This document shows positions 43,984-53,158 of a stretch of 64,000 nucleotides of DNA, in pieces. The notes below the pieces were generated by a model. It saw only the letters and a program-made list of their open reading frames with translations, ran no database searches and was not told the origin of the DNA. The translations under genes were made by a program, and so were the position numbers. The number at the start of each line of letters is the position of its first letter. Within the stretch, counting starts at the first letter, position 1. The DNA is from JANNBN01 sp031430595 (GTDB lineage: Bacteria; Actinomycetota; Acidimicrobiia; Acidimicrobiales; JANYDT01): positions 1 to 64,000 of the forward strand of contig JANPBU010000021.1 of assembly GCA_031430595.1 (NCBI GenBank). The letters are read 5' to 3'.

Positions 43984-45204
43984 CTAGGCGGCGGCAGCCC
44001 CAAGGTTTGATTTCTCCAGAATATGAATACCGCATGCGCTCGCCAAACCAATGACGTGCGCAAGACCAACCTTGGCCCCCTGGATTTGGCGTTCTCCGGC
44101 TTCACCACGCAGGTGATGACAAACTTCCCAGATGTTGGCAATCCCAGTTGCTGCTATCGGGTGACCCTTTGATTGCAGGCCACCTGAAACGTTGACTGGT
44201 TTTGACCCATCACGCCACGGTGCACCACTCATAAAGAAGTCGACAGCGCCGCCTTCAGGGCAAAGCATGAGGTTGTCGTAGTGAACCAATTCGGCCGTTG
44301 CGAAACAGTCGTGCAATTCGACCAGATCAAGATCATCTGGTGAAACCCCTGCTTGCGCGTATGCCTGAGCCGCCGCACGCTTTGTAAGCGTATTTACATC
44401 TGGAAGTACCTGACATGCTTCTTGATACGGATCACTCGTCAGCACCGATGCACTTACCTTTACTGCCCTGCGTTGTTGTTCCAACGAAAGCGTACGTAGT
44501 TTCGCGCCGCTTACAACGATGGCTGCAGCCGCTCCATCACAGTTCGCTGAACACATGGCCCTGGTATTGGGATACGCAATCATTGGCTCGTTCATAATCT
44601 GTTCAAGCGACATGGCTTTGGTATAGGCCGCAAGCGGATTCAGGGTTGAGTGCTGATGGTTTTTCTCGCTAATCCGTGCGAATACTTCGAACGTGGCACC
44701 CCCGTATCGATGCCCGTATTCCATGCCTACCTGGGCGAATGTTCCGGGCATGTTGTCGGTGCCGATCCGTCCATCCATAGAAGCAACTGCACCGAAGCGA
44801 CCCTCGGGCTTCCAACCACCATCAGTTTTTGACTGCCCCGATGCCCCGAGCAGGCCGACCCCGGCCAGTTTTTCAACTCCGACGGCCATTCCCATGTCGC
44901 ACTCGCCGGCCTTGATCGCCATGATTGCAACCCGGAGGGCAGTTGCCCCGGTTGCGCAGGCGTTTGCAACATTGTAAGCAGGTATACCGGTTTGGCCAAT
45001 TTGTTTTTGCAGGTTTTGAGCGATCGCACCACGACCCATAAGGTTGCCCGCAGCAAGAATGCCGATGTCTTTCATCGTGACACCACCATCGGAAAGTGCG
45101 GCCATCGCTGCCTGTGCTCCGAGGTCGACGACGTCTCGATCAGGGTACTTCCCGAACTTGGTCATATTGATGCCCAGAATCCAGATGTCGTCGCTGCTGC
45201 TCAT
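43984..45204 (-). CDS. SCP-x type thiolase / lipid-transfer protein
   Basis: 406 residues. The thiolase fold carries the nucleophile region NVANACATGATALR, the second site LVELHDCFATAELVHYDNL and the C-terminal GGLQSKGHPIAATGIANI. It is of the SCP-x/Ltp group rather than the classic acetyl-CoA acetyltransferases, consistent with its coupling to a DUF35 gene (overlap 45201-45204). In steroid-degrading actinobacteria such Ltp-DUF35 complexes perform retro-aldol or thiolytic side-chain cleavage. An acyl-CoA beta-oxidation role is inferred; the substrate is not readable. Confidence 0.9.
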   Translation of the reverse strand: MSSSDDIWILGINMTKFGKYPDRDVVDLGAQAAMAALSDGGVTMKDIGILAAGNLMGRGAIAQNLQKQIGQTGIPAYNVANACATGATALRVAIMAIKAGECDMGMAVGVEKLAGVGLLGASGQSKTDGGWKPEGRFGAVASMDGRIGTDNMPGTFAQVGMEYGHRYGGATFEVFARISEKNHQHSTLNPLAAYTKAMSLEQIMNEPMIAYPNTRAMCSANCDGAAAAIVVSGAKLRTLSLEQQRRAVKVSASVLTSDPYQEACQVLPDVNTLTKRAAAQAYAQAGVSPDDLDLVELHDCFATAELVHYDNLMLCPEGGAVDFFMSGAPWRDGSKPVNVSGGLQSKGHPIAATGIANIWEVCHHLRGEAGERQIQGAKVGLAHVIGLASACGIHILEKSNLGAAAA

Positions 45205-45629
45205 GATGGGTCTCCAAACGGGGTTGATTGAGGGGTGGGTTCAAAGCCGAAGCCGATCGCTTCGACGCCATGCAGATCGGTCCCGAGGGATGTGGTGACA
45301 AGACGAACCTTCATACCGAGGTGAACATGTTCGGGCGATGCCTCAACGTTGACGAGGTTGCCCCGAACACTGGTTCCGCCACAATCGACCACCGCTGCAA
45401 CGAACGGCACCGGTACACCCGTTGCCGCAAACGTCACGATAGTGAAAGCTCGAACTTCGCCTTCGGAAGCAATACGCACACGTACGAAGTCGTTAGCAAA
45501 ACAATTTGCACAAGCGTTACGTCTGTCAAAGAACCGCGCACCACAGCTTGTACATTCGTTTGCTGTCAGGTGTGGGTCATCTCCTAGAACCAAATAGTCA
45601 ACATGAGGGATAGTCGCAGTCACCTCCAT
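45201..45629 (-). CDS. DUF35 OB-fold / zinc-ribbon acyl-CoA-associated protein
   Basis: About 142 residues from ATG 45629. The zinc ribbon is C-x2-C-x10-C-x2-C (NECTSCGARFFDRRNACANCF) and the OB-fold follows (GEVRAFTIVTFAATGVPVPFVAAVVDCGG). The frame is open much further upstream but that part overlaps the neighbouring gene in another frame and shows no conservation. DUF35 proteins are obligate partners of SCP-x thiolases and the thiolase gene follows with a 4-bp overlap, so they surely form one complex. Confidence 0.88.
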   Translation of the reverse strand: MEVTATIPHVDYLVLGDDPHLTANECTSCGARFFDRRNACANCFANDFVRVRIASEGEVRAFTIVTFAATGVPVPFVAAVVDCGGTSVRGNLVNVEASPEHVHLGMKVRLVTTSLGTDLHGVEAIGFGFEPTPQSTPFGDPS

Positions 45630-45697
45630 ATTGTGACGCGTTGCACCGCCGCGAAGCCAGTCGTTAAGGGTCCACCGATCGAGGTTGTAGGCAGCGG

Positions 45698-46771
45698 CTA
45701 TCCGGCTATGATGATGGGCCGCTCGGGCGGGCTTACCTCTACCCACGTCGTACCTGTCCAGTATGAAGCGTAAACGCTTAACGTTCCATCGGTTTGGGCC
45801 CGCACCTGGTAGCCACGAACCAACGCCCGGCGATTTCCGGCCGCGTCGGTTTGGAACACGGTTTGCACTAACCCGGTTCCGTTGTTCGCCACCATGGCCC
45901 AACCTCCCGCTCCGGCCAAGATGAGTTCCGCAGCAGCGACACCCCCTTGCGCAGCATTATTCGCCTTGCTTGATGAAACGGTAGGAACTAGGTCGTCGAG
46001 AGGTTGGTAGGTGCCGTTCACTTTGCCGCTTCGAAGTACGGGGTAGCCGCCAGCGGTTATCACCAGTGTGTCTTTGAGTTGTTTCGATGTCACCGATGCT
46101 CCGTTAAGTGGTCGATACCCGCCGGTGTAGGCGATCGCTCCGGCCAGCTTTCCTAACAGTCCTGGGTCTTCAGAAACCTCGGTCAATGCCGACCCCCTAG
46201 TGGTCCACACCTTCCCCGTGTCGTCTACGCCAAACGAACTGCCAGGAATGGTGTCGCCCGACAAACCCTTTTTGTAACTATCGGTGGGAAGAATGACTGG
46301 ATACGTTTGTCCGTCGGGCCCAAGAATCGATGTTGCTTCGGTGGTGTTGATACAGCCAGCGCCGTATCCGGCTACTGCAAACGAACCGTATTTGAGTGCA
46401 ACCAACGGATTGAAACCGTTGTAGCTGACAACCCCATCGACCGACTTTCCTTTGCTCCAATTCCAAATTCGTTGGGACACCTGGATGAACGTGATCCGAT
46501 CGTTAGCCGTGGTTAATTTGGCTGGATCATCGGCCATTCGAAACCATTGGCCAACATCGCCGACCCAACGATCAAGTGCAATAGAGCGCATCAACAGGTT
46601 AAGCAATTCGTCAATAGGTGGTGGCACGACGGAAGCCCGTTCTGGCGACCGCAACAGGAATCGGTCGAATTTGATCTCGACGATTCGTGGCTCCGTCAGC
46701 AATCGAATATGAGGTTCTTCAGCTGCGAGTGAATACTTTTCAAGTTCTGCTGGGCTGGCACTCGATTTCAT
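45698..46771 (-). CDS. Hypothetical protein coupled to a WXG100-like gene
   Basis: 357 residues, no signal peptide or clear membrane helix. The N-terminal 100 residues are charged (IVEIKFDRFLLRSPERASVVPPP). The rest is Gly/Thr/Val-rich and probably beta-structured (ALKYGSFAVAGYGAG, GGYPVLRSGKVNGTYQPLDDLVPT, YASYWTGTTWVEVSPPERP). It is translationally coupled (ATGA at 46768-46771) to the WXG100-like gene upstream, so it is a candidate type VII substrate or accessory protein. I recognise no family. Confidence 0.6.
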   Translation of the reverse strand: MKSSASPAELEKYSLAAEEPHIRLLTEPRIVEIKFDRFLLRSPERASVVPPPIDELLNLLMRSIALDRWVGDVGQWFRMADDPAKLTTANDRITFIQVSQRIWNWSKGKSVDGVVSYNGFNPLVALKYGSFAVAGYGAGCINTTEATSILGPDGQTYPVILPTDSYKKGLSGDTIPGSSFGVDDTGKVWTTRGSALTEVSEDPGLLGKLAGAIAYTGGYRPLNGASVTSKQLKDTLVITAGGYPVLRSGKVNGTYQPLDDLVPTVSSSKANNAAQGGVAAAELILAGAGGWAMVANNGTGLVQTVFQTDAAGNRRALVRGYQVRAQTDGTLSVYASYWTGTTWVEVSPPERPIIIAG

Positions 46772-47226
46772 GCTGCAGCCTTAATCGGAGCAGTTGTAGC
46801 GCCTGGCGCACAAGCTGCGGCGGCGGCCCGAGCTTCCTCAGCGGCCAACCGAGCGGACTCGGCGACTTGTCGGGCAACTTCAGCCTGTCGCATCTCTTCG
46901 TTGTTTTCTTGCTGCCACCTCGCTCGCTGAGAGATCCGCTGTTGTTGCTCTCGCGAAGCCTGATCGGCCGCCCGTCGCACACTGTTTGCTGACTGTGAGA
47001 GTTCGTCGGCGATTTGATCACTTTGACGTTGAATACGTTCGAACTCTCGATCAAAGCGCATTCGATGCGGCCCTTCCCAGTGTTTTCGCGCTGCTTTCGC
47101 CAAGACCGCTCGATCATGAAGCCATTCTCGAACCGTTCGTGAAAGGGTCCGAGCGGCTTCAACGTATTCCTCTGCTGCCACATGATCGAATTGCACATCG
47201 TTCCAATTTGGGTTCCAGTTGGGCAT
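46768..47226 (-). CDS. WXG100-like helical protein
   Basis: 152 residues from ATG 47226, with AAGGAG six bases upstream; the frame is open beyond this but uninformative. The hairpin turn is W50-E-G52 (ARKHWEGPHRMRFDREF), flanked by long helices (AAEEYVEAARTLSRTVREWLHDRAVL; RIQRQSDQIADELSQSANSVRRAADQA). This is the ESX-substrate pattern with an extended Ala/Gln-rich C-terminal helix. It is likely a secreted partner of the coupled downstream protein. No secretion ATPase gene is in the window. Confidence 0.7.
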   Translation of the reverse strand: MPNWNPNWNDVQFDHVAAEEYVEAARTLSRTVREWLHDRAVLAKAARKHWEGPHRMRFDREFERIQRQSDQIADELSQSANSVRRAADQASREQQQRISQRARWQQENNEEMRQAEVARQVAESARLAAEEARAAAAACAPGATTAPIKAAA

Positions 47227-47317
47227 CTCATTCTCCTTCAACGAAAAGTAATGAAAGGCAATGTAAGGCATTGGAGGATCGTTTGCAAGGTGATTGTGCT
47301 GTTGCGATGATGAGACG

Positions 47318-48781
47318 ATGCGCACAATCGACGCCAACACTCTGTACGCCCCTGTCGATGTTGACGTTTTGGTGATTGGTGGTGGCACGTCGGGTTTGCC
47401 GTGCGCCCTGACTGCGATTGACGGGGGTTTACGCGTCTTGGTCATCGACAAAGCTGACCACCTCGGTGGCACATTGACTATCTCTGGTGGCCACATGTCG
47501 GCGGCGGGAACCCAGCCCCAACAACGAATTGGAGTTGTGGGGGACACCCCCGATGCTCATCTGGCGGAAATCGAACGAATTTGTGAAGGGACGTTGCGAG
47601 CTGATATTGCTCGCAAGGCTGTTGACCTGGCACCAGAAATGATTGACTGGCTTGACACCGAGGGTTTTGAGTGGCACCCATCTACGCCTCGAATTGTCTA
47701 TGGACACGAGCCGTATTCGACTGCCCGCACCTACTACGGAGTCGATGAAGGCCGTTCGATATTGGCGTTTCTAGAGAAACAGCTCGATGCACGTCGACAA
47801 ACAGGTCGACTGAGCGTGTGGACGAACTCCCCGATGGTCGAACTCATCATCGACGACAATGGAGGTGTTGTAGGCGCGCGTATCAATCGGGATGACCGGT
47901 CAGTTGTGCATGTACGGGCTCGTGCCGTGGTTTTAGCGACGGGTGGCTTTTCGTCGAACCCTGAGCTGTTCGTCGAACTCGAGGGTGCGCCATTAGTCAG
48001 CGCTGGGGTAATGACCAGTAGCGGTGACGGTTTGATTGCCGCACGTGCAATCGGTGCCGGTCTAGTTGGCCAGGGCACCTACATACCGACTTTCGGGGGA
48101 ATGCCTCATCCTGAGGATCCGGGTCGAGTGCAATGGGTTGATCGACCATTCCTGTCGGCGGCAGAACGTGACCCATGGGAAATTTATGTCGATCGAAACG
48201 GTGATCGCTTTGTGGCAGAAGACGAACACTCGATCGACTTCAAAGAACGTGCGCTAGTGAAAATTGACGACATGACGTTCTGGATGATTTTTGACGATCT
48301 CGCGGTGAGTAACTCACCTGACATCGTTTTGGGTTGGACTTCCGACGAGATGCGAGCCAAGGCAAACCATCGACCCGGTGTAGTAAGCGCAAATACAATA
48401 AGTGGCCTGGCTTCGCAGGCTGGTATAGACCCTGACGGGCTAGCAAAGTCGGTTGCTCGATACAACGCAGCACTGAATGCTTCGGAGCGCGATGAATTTA
48501 TGAGAACAGTTCGCCCGGCCCCAATATCGACTGCACCTTTCTATGCGCTCAAAAACCATGCCGTAACTCTGCTTACCTTTACCGGTGTCGATGTAAGTAC
48601 CGATCTTCAAATTCGGCGTGCTGACGGCTCGGTCATTTCGGGCCTGTACGGTCTGGGTGAACTTTTGGGCGGAGGGGCCTATATGGGCAACTCGTTTTGT
48701 TCGGGGATGTTGGTTGGCCCGTGTATCAGTTTCGGTCGCTGGCTTGGTACGAACCTTGCTGAACAGTTGCTGGGGCACTAG
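47318..48781 (+). CDS. FAD-dependent dehydrogenase, fumarate-reductase flavoprotein type
   Basis: About 487 residues from ATG 47318. The FAD dinucleotide site is DVLVIGGGTSGLPCALTAIDGG followed by VLVIDKADHLGGTLTISGGHMSA. RAVVLATGGFSSNPELF and the C-terminal GLYGLGELLGGGAYMGNSFCSGMLVGP complete the fumarate reductase/3-ketosteroid dehydrogenase-like superfamily. No haem or covalent-FAD segment is present, so it is a soluble flavoenzyme such as a ketosteroid or tricarballylate dehydrogenase relative. It is followed after 26 bp by an SDR gene, probably cotranscribed. Confidence 0.85.
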   Translation: MRTIDANTLYAPVDVDVLVIGGGTSGLPCALTAIDGGLRVLVIDKADHLGGTLTISGGHMSAAGTQPQQRIGVVGDTPDAHLAEIERICEGTLRADIARKAVDLAPEMIDWLDTEGFEWHPSTPRIVYGHEPYSTARTYYGVDEGRSILAFLEKQLDARRQTGRLSVWTNSPMVELIIDDNGGVVGARINRDDRSVVHVRARAVVLATGGFSSNPELFVELEGAPLVSAGVMTSSGDGLIAARAIGAGLVGQGTYIPTFGGMPHPEDPGRVQWVDRPFLSAAERDPWEIYVDRNGDRFVAEDEHSIDFKERALVKIDDMTFWMIFDDLAVSNSPDIVLGWTSDEMRAKANHRPGVVSANTISGLASQAGIDPDGLAKSVARYNAALNASERDEFMRTVRPAPISTAPFYALKNHAVTLLTFTGVDVSTDLQIRRADGSVISGLYGLGELLGGGAYMGNSFCSGMLVGPCISFGRWLGTNLAEQLLGH

Positions 48782-48807
48782 TGCTCGAAGCGAGGCAAGA
48801 TGTAGAG

Positions 48808-49518
48808 ATGAATTCGCAGTCAACGCCCGTCCGGTCTTTTGCCGGAGCCTCGATTTTGATTGTTGGGGCAACCGGTGTGCTTGGCTCGCACCTGTCGCAG
48901 CAGTTGGGTGCTCTTGGGGCCAAATTGACGTTGACTGGTCGCAACGCCACGAAATTGGCTGAACTCTCCGGTCTCATTCCGGGAAGTGCAGCGATTCGAG
49001 CTGACATTCGAGATAGCTCGACGGCCGAAAAACTGATCGATGTTGCTACCGCCCACGGTGGAAAGCTTGACGGGGTGATGATCGCTTCAGGGGTCGTGGC
49101 TTTCGGCGAACTTGCCGGAGTAGACCCGGTAACGGTGGAAGAACTGTTCCTCACCAACGCGATTGCACCGTTATGGGTGATGCAACGAGCACTTGAGTCG
49201 CTGACCGCAACAAGCGGTTTCATCGCAGCTATCTCTGGAGTGGTTGCGGAACGACCGATGCCAAATATGGCTGCCTACTCCGCTTCCAAAGCAGCGCTCG
49301 CTTCCGCGTTGACTGCAGTTGCGATGGAAGCTAAAAAACGAAAGGTCGCAGTGATCGATGCGCGACCTCCTCATACCGAAACTGGTTTGGCGACTCGTCC
49401 GCTCGACGGCACCGCACCTCGAATGCCGGTAGGTCTGGACCCAGCAGCGGTAGCTCGACGAATCCTCGAGGGTATTGCTGCGGGTGAGACCGAACTTGCA
49501 TCGTCGGCGTTCGTCTGA
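48808..49518 (+). CDS. Short-chain dehydrogenase/reductase
   Basis: 236 residues from ATG 48808; GTG 48781 is an in-frame alternative. The cofactor site is GATGVLGSHLS, with LTGRNATKL after strand 2, the structural ASGVV, the catalytic Ser in AAISGVVAE and Y-x3-K in AAYSASKAAL. It is a classical SDR, probably NADP(H)-linked given the Arg after strand 2. It is paired with the FAD dehydrogenase upstream, which suggests successive oxidation/reduction of one substrate. Confidence 0.85.
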   Translation: MNSQSTPVRSFAGASILIVGATGVLGSHLSQQLGALGAKLTLTGRNATKLAELSGLIPGSAAIRADIRDSSTAEKLIDVATAHGGKLDGVMIASGVVAFGELAGVDPVTVEELFLTNAIAPLWVMQRALESLTATSGFIAAISGVVAERPMPNMAAYSASKAALASALTAVAMEAKKRKVAVIDARPPHTETGLATRPLDGTAPRMPVGLDPAAVARRILEGIAAGETELASSAFV

Positions 49519-49549
49519 CGGCGGGGTAGTCCAAAAGGGAAGTAGTTTT

Positions 49550-50218
49550 TTACTGGTTCAGCGAAGTGCGCATACGTGTTGCAATCGTTTGCTCACCCAA
49601 GTGGCCCAGAGCGAGGTCATCGATAACGCCGATGCGGTCGCTCTCTGACTTGTTTTGTGACAACTTCGATTTACCCTCGACGCGGGTCAGTTGCACTTCG
49701 ATACCCACAATGGCGCGAAGCATCGAATCGATGTATGCAGCAGGGGCATCGGTGATCGACCATGGCTGGCCGGTCGCGGTGTCAGCGTCGCGCAAACTGG
49801 CGTGTGCTGCTTCGTGATGAATGGTGAGTCGGTCTACGAGGTCGCGGGTCCATTTTGGGTCGTCATGCACAATAAAGGTCCCGTATGCATGAACCGTTTC
49901 GTAGTTCCAGGTCGGTACAACTTTGCCGTCGATTCGTTTACTCGGATAGGCCGTGGGGCTGACGTAAGCGTCGTAAGAATTCGCGATTACCAGTGCGTCG
50001 ACCGTGGCCAAGCTGTCCTTCCATTGCGCGTTTGCTCGGGCCAGATGTCCATGCATCGATCCAAGCGTGCCGTTCTCAACTCGCGCAACATAGATCAGCG
50101 GCAGGAATGTCGCAACCATTCCGGCCCCGGTGACGGTAATGAGATCAAACACGTTGGTGCGTTCGAGTTGCGAGACTGCCGAAGCTACATCTAACGAAAA
50201 GTGTTTTGGAATGTACAT
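49550..50218 (-). CDS. PaiB-like FMN-binding protein
   Basis: About 222 residues from ATG 50218. The N-terminal MYIPKHF, the FMN/split-barrel core (TFLPLIYVARVENGTLGSMHGHLARANAQW), YVSPTAYPSKRIDGKVVPTWNYETVHAYG and the IVGIEVQLTRVEGKSKLSQNKSESDR end are the PaiB signatures. PaiB of Bacillus is a negative regulator of protease and sporulation genes, but many homologues are simply flavin-binding. It lies 4 bp downstream of the MOSC gene and is likely in its operon. Confidence 0.88.
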   Translation of the reverse strand: MYIPKHFSLDVASAVSQLERTNVFDLITVTGAGMVATFLPLIYVARVENGTLGSMHGHLARANAQWKDSLATVDALVIANSYDAYVSPTAYPSKRIDGKVVPTWNYETVHAYGTFIVHDDPKWTRDLVDRLTIHHEAAHASLRDADTATGQPWSITDAPAAYIDSMLRAIVGIEVQLTRVEGKSKLSQNKSESDRIGVIDDLALGHLGEQTIATRMRTSLNQ

Positions 50219-50222
50219 GGGC

Positions 50223-51047
50223 TTACTGTTCGATGCTGAGGCTGTCGCCGACTGCAATCTCACCAGACGACACAACCTCTGCGTAAATTCCAAGGCATGC
50301 GAAGTTTCCGAAGCCGGCGAAATCGGTTCGGTTGTGCTGAGCGATTGCTTGCAGAACCCCCCGGTCGGCCGGAAGCTCTTTTTGCGCCAGCGTGGTCATG
50401 ATGCACCGAGGGCTTTCGACGCTAAAAGCGATAGTGGCACCGCCAAGCGTCGCAGACCGATTGACCCAGTTCTTTTCGATGAACCCCTGGCTGTCGAGCG
50501 TTTCGATAGATATGCCTGGCCGAAAACGGTCCATCGATACGTTGATGTCTGGGCTAAGTGTTCGTAGATGGACGAGGCTTCCGGTCGATAACAGGTGTAA
50601 GGCCGCCAAGTCAGCGAACGTACCTTTTCCGGTCGACATCGCAATCTGTAAATCAGTCGTGACGTCTGACAGAGCGAGCCCATCGATTTTGGGCCAGTAG
50701 CTTTCGTACACTTCGTCAGCTTCGGTCGCTCGTTCCAAGACCACGTCTCGGTCGAGCAAAGAACTCAGCGCGCTTGTCAGGCGAGCGTCGCCGGCCTCGA
50801 AGTCTTCCCCCGCGGCAGTGACGATCGTTGAACCACCTGAGTGCGTGCGTGCCGAACACGAAAGCAACGCCGTGCCAACCTTAGGGGTCTTGGCGCTCAA
50901 GATCTTTCCGGTGGTGAGATCGCGCACGCCAAAGACTCGGTCGCCGACGATGCCCAACGGACCGAGCGATGTGCGTTGTAACAGTTCTCCCTGCATCGAC
51001 TTAACCGGATAACGGCGAATTTCAGAAATGGTACCCACTTGGCTCAT
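50223..51047 (-). CDS. MOSC-domain protein (molybdenum-cofactor-type)
   Basis: About 274 residues from ATG 51047; ATG 51062 is in frame but lies in the operator region. An N-terminal MOSC_N barrel (IRRYPVKSMQGELL, LGIVGDRVFGVRD) is followed by the MOSC core (FRPGISIE, SPRCIMTTLAQKEL, FACLGIYAEVVSSGEIAVGDSL). Proteins of this type (YcbX/mARC-like) reduce N-hydroxylated compounds with molybdenum cofactor or act as sulfur carriers. It is divergent from the TetR gene and probably controlled by it. Confidence 0.85.
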   Translation of the reverse strand: MSQVGTISEIRRYPVKSMQGELLQRTSLGPLGIVGDRVFGVRDLTTGKILSAKTPKVGTALLSCSARTHSGGSTIVTAAGEDFEAGDARLTSALSSLLDRDVVLERATEADEVYESYWPKIDGLALSDVTTDLQIAMSTGKGTFADLAALHLLSTGSLVHLRTLSPDINVSMDRFRPGISIETLDSQGFIEKNWVNRSATLGGATIAFSVESPRCIMTTLAQKELPADRGVLQAIAQHNRTDFAGFGNFACLGIYAEVVSSGEIAVGDSLSIEQ

Positions 51048-51061
51048 TTCGCCAACATACA

Positions 51062-51083
51062 TGATGAGATCATGTAATCATCA
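51062..51083. promoter_or_regulatory. Candidate TetR operator
   Basis: TGATGA (51062-51067) and TCATCA (51078-51083) form an inverted repeat with a 10-base spacer; outward from the centre 8 of 11 positions pair. It overlaps the upstream MOSC start region and ends one base before ATG 51085 of the TetR gene. The position fits divergent autoregulation. Confidence 0.5.
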
Positions 51084-51084
51084 A

Positions 51085-51651
51085 ATGATGGCTAGTCAAG
51101 CAGAACGTCGAGCCGCGACTCGGGCCGCGTTGATGAGTGCCGCGCGTACCCATTTTGGTGAAGGCGGCTTCGAGAGCATCTCGATCAATCAACTTGCCAG
51201 TGCGGCCCAGGTCACGCGGGGTGCTGTTTACCATCACTTTGCTAGTAAGGAAGCGCTCTTTGAGGCAGTATTTCATCAAGTTGAAGCGGAGCTACAGCAA
51301 GTGGTGGCAGACGCAGTGGGTATTGACTTGCCAGCACGAGAGGCGCTCAGTTCTGGATGCAAAGCATACGTACGATTTGCCAGAAAGCCCCGTATCGCTC
51401 GTATTGCGCTTATCGATGCCCCCGCAGTCTTGGGCCGGTCGATATACAAAGCAATCGATGAGTCGTACTTTTTACCGAGTCTCAACGATGCGATTCGCAC
51501 GTTGAGGCCTGGTGACTCACCCAAAACTACCGAACTGCTATCGCGCGCCATCTTCGCAGCCGTATGTGAACTTGCGCTTCAGGCCACCCAACCCGGACAC
51601 AAGTTGAGTGAGTCGCAAACCGTGATTGATCTGCTTGTGAGTGCCGTCTAG
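51085..51651 (+). CDS. TetR/AcrR family transcriptional regulator
   Basis: 188 residues from ATG 51085; ATG 51088 is also possible. The N-terminal HTH is RAALMSAARTHFGEGGFESISINQLASAAQVTRGAVYHHFASKEALFEAVF in outline, with the recognition helix around VTRGAVYHHF. The C-terminal ligand domain is TetR_C-like (ALIDAPAVLGRSIYKAIDESYFL). It is divergent from the MOSC/PaiB-like operon, with the palindrome 51062-51083 in between. The ligand is unknown. Confidence 0.92.
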   Translation: MMASQAERRAATRAALMSAARTHFGEGGFESISINQLASAAQVTRGAVYHHFASKEALFEAVFHQVEAELQQVVADAVGIDLPAREALSSGCKAYVRFARKPRIARIALIDAPAVLGRSIYKAIDESYFLPSLNDAIRTLRPGDSPKTTELLSRAIFAAVCELALQATQPGHKLSESQTVIDLLVSAV

Positions 51652-51736
51652 CACCACTTCTGCGCTGCGTCTCGGAAGTGGCAATATCGGCTAAGTCTTC
51701 GCCGGTCAACGCCACTTCAACAACAAAGTTCCACGG

Positions 51737-53158
51737 TTAGTCTGGGTGACCCCATAAGTTTTCAAGTTGGCCGACCTTGATCAATTGTTTGATGATCGTA
51801 ACCCGTTCGGGCGAGAGTGAACGTGTCGCGTTGAGTGTGAACTTGAGGTCGAGTTCAGCGCTGGTCAACGGATGTTGTGGGCCACCCCGAGTGTGGTTCA
51901 CCCGGTGCTCGATTACCGACCCACCTGAAGTATGTATGCGGACGATACCGCCAAACTGGTTCGGAAACGATGCCGTTGCTTCGGGGTCCGCGAAGCATTC
52001 AACCAGTTCGGCAAGGCGAATTCGTTGCGGGTCATGCGCTGATTCGTCAGTAAAGTCGTCGAGATACACGCCAAGCCCGCCCCCACCGGTGAGCGCAGTC
52101 GCCAAGGTAAACGGGCCCGAAAACTTGGCATGGTAACCGCTCAGTGGTCGAGCTTTTTCTGTAACCGGTTCAGCAAGAGTTCGCAGTGTCGGTGCCGGTG
52201 CCCCGTATTCGATTCGAACAATATCCGCGGGGTCAAGGTTATATTCGGCGCGCATATAAATCGCAGCATCAATTCCGAAGTGGGTGAAGTGGTTCGAGGG
52301 GTACGGCTTGTAAAACATTCGGTCTTGTTCCCACCGTTCCCCTAGTTCTCCAATTACTGACTCTGTCGCCAGGAAACCCCGCGAGAGCCCCTCATAAAAG
52401 CCAAAACGACCCTCGAACACGGTGGGGGGCCCTGTCACACCAGCCCTGGCCATTTCGGCAGCCGTTACCCCGGCATGGGCCGCCCACCCGCAGTGCACCC
52501 GCTTCACTGTCCCGCCAGTTCGGTTTGCTTCAATCAGGCCAGCGCCCATCGAAGCAGCAATCGCCAAAGCGTGCGCGATCCCTTCGGAATCAAGGCCGAA
52601 CACCATTGCCGCTGCCGCTGCTGACCCAATGGTTCCGCAAATGCTTGTCGCGTGAAGGCCATGTTCGAAGAACAGCGAATTCTTCAACGCTGGGTCATAA
52701 GAGCCCATACCAAGACGGTTACAAATCTCGTCACCGACAGCAACCGCCGCTAACGCAGTTGGCCCTGAAACTCCTTCGGCTTCGCAGGTAGCGAGCACCG
52801 CCGGAACCACCGATGCCGAAGGATGCAATACCGACGGCAAATGGGTGTCATCGAAGTCGAGTGAATGGGCCAACGTTCCGTTGACCAGCGCAGCATGAGC
52901 TGCAGGCACCCGGGAACTCAGGCCAACAGCACTCGATTCGGCAACCCCACCCCAACGCCCAACGAGCAATCGAATGGCCTGGCATGGATCAACCCCACCA
53001 GCTTCGTTCACGGTTCCTGCAGCAAACATCAACCCGACGATGTCTTTGATGCGACCTACGGCATCATCAGAAATTCGCTCAGGTAGGCCGTTGTCTCGCG
53101 ACGATGCCGCAAACTGTGCGAGTTGCTGCACAATCGTTCTAGGTTGTCGGACGGTCAC
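51737..53158 (-). CDS. MmgE/PrpD family protein
   Basis: 473 residues from GTG 53158, which overlaps the stop of the cyclase gene by 4 bp. Signatures are NGTLAHSLDFDDTH, HPSASVVPAVLATCE, VGDEICNRLGM, HATSICGTIGSAAAAAMVFGLD and the C-terminal domain with HRVNHTRGGPQHPLT. Relatives include 2-methylcitrate dehydratase (PrpD) and aconitate decarboxylase. There are no other methylcitrate genes here, so it is more likely a dehydratase or isomerase of the pathway encoded by the cyclase and CoA-transferase genes upstream. Confidence 0.88.
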   Translation of the reverse strand: MTVRQPRTIVQQLAQFAASSRDNGLPERISDDAVGRIKDIVGLMFAAGTVNEAGGVDPCQAIRLLVGRWGGVAESSAVGLSSRVPAAHAALVNGTLAHSLDFDDTHLPSVLHPSASVVPAVLATCEAEGVSGPTALAAVAVGDEICNRLGMGSYDPALKNSLFFEHGLHATSICGTIGSAAAAAMVFGLDSEGIAHALAIAASMGAGLIEANRTGGTVKRVHCGWAAHAGVTAAEMARAGVTGPPTVFEGRFGFYEGLSRGFLATESVIGELGERWEQDRMFYKPYPSNHFTHFGIDAAIYMRAEYNLDPADIVRIEYGAPAPTLRTLAEPVTEKARPLSGYHAKFSGPFTLATALTGGGGLGVYLDDFTDESAHDPQRIRLAELVECFADPEATASFPNQFGGIVRIHTSGGSVIEHRVNHTRGGPQHPLTSAELDLKFTLNATRSLSPERVTIIKQLIKVGQLENLWGHPD

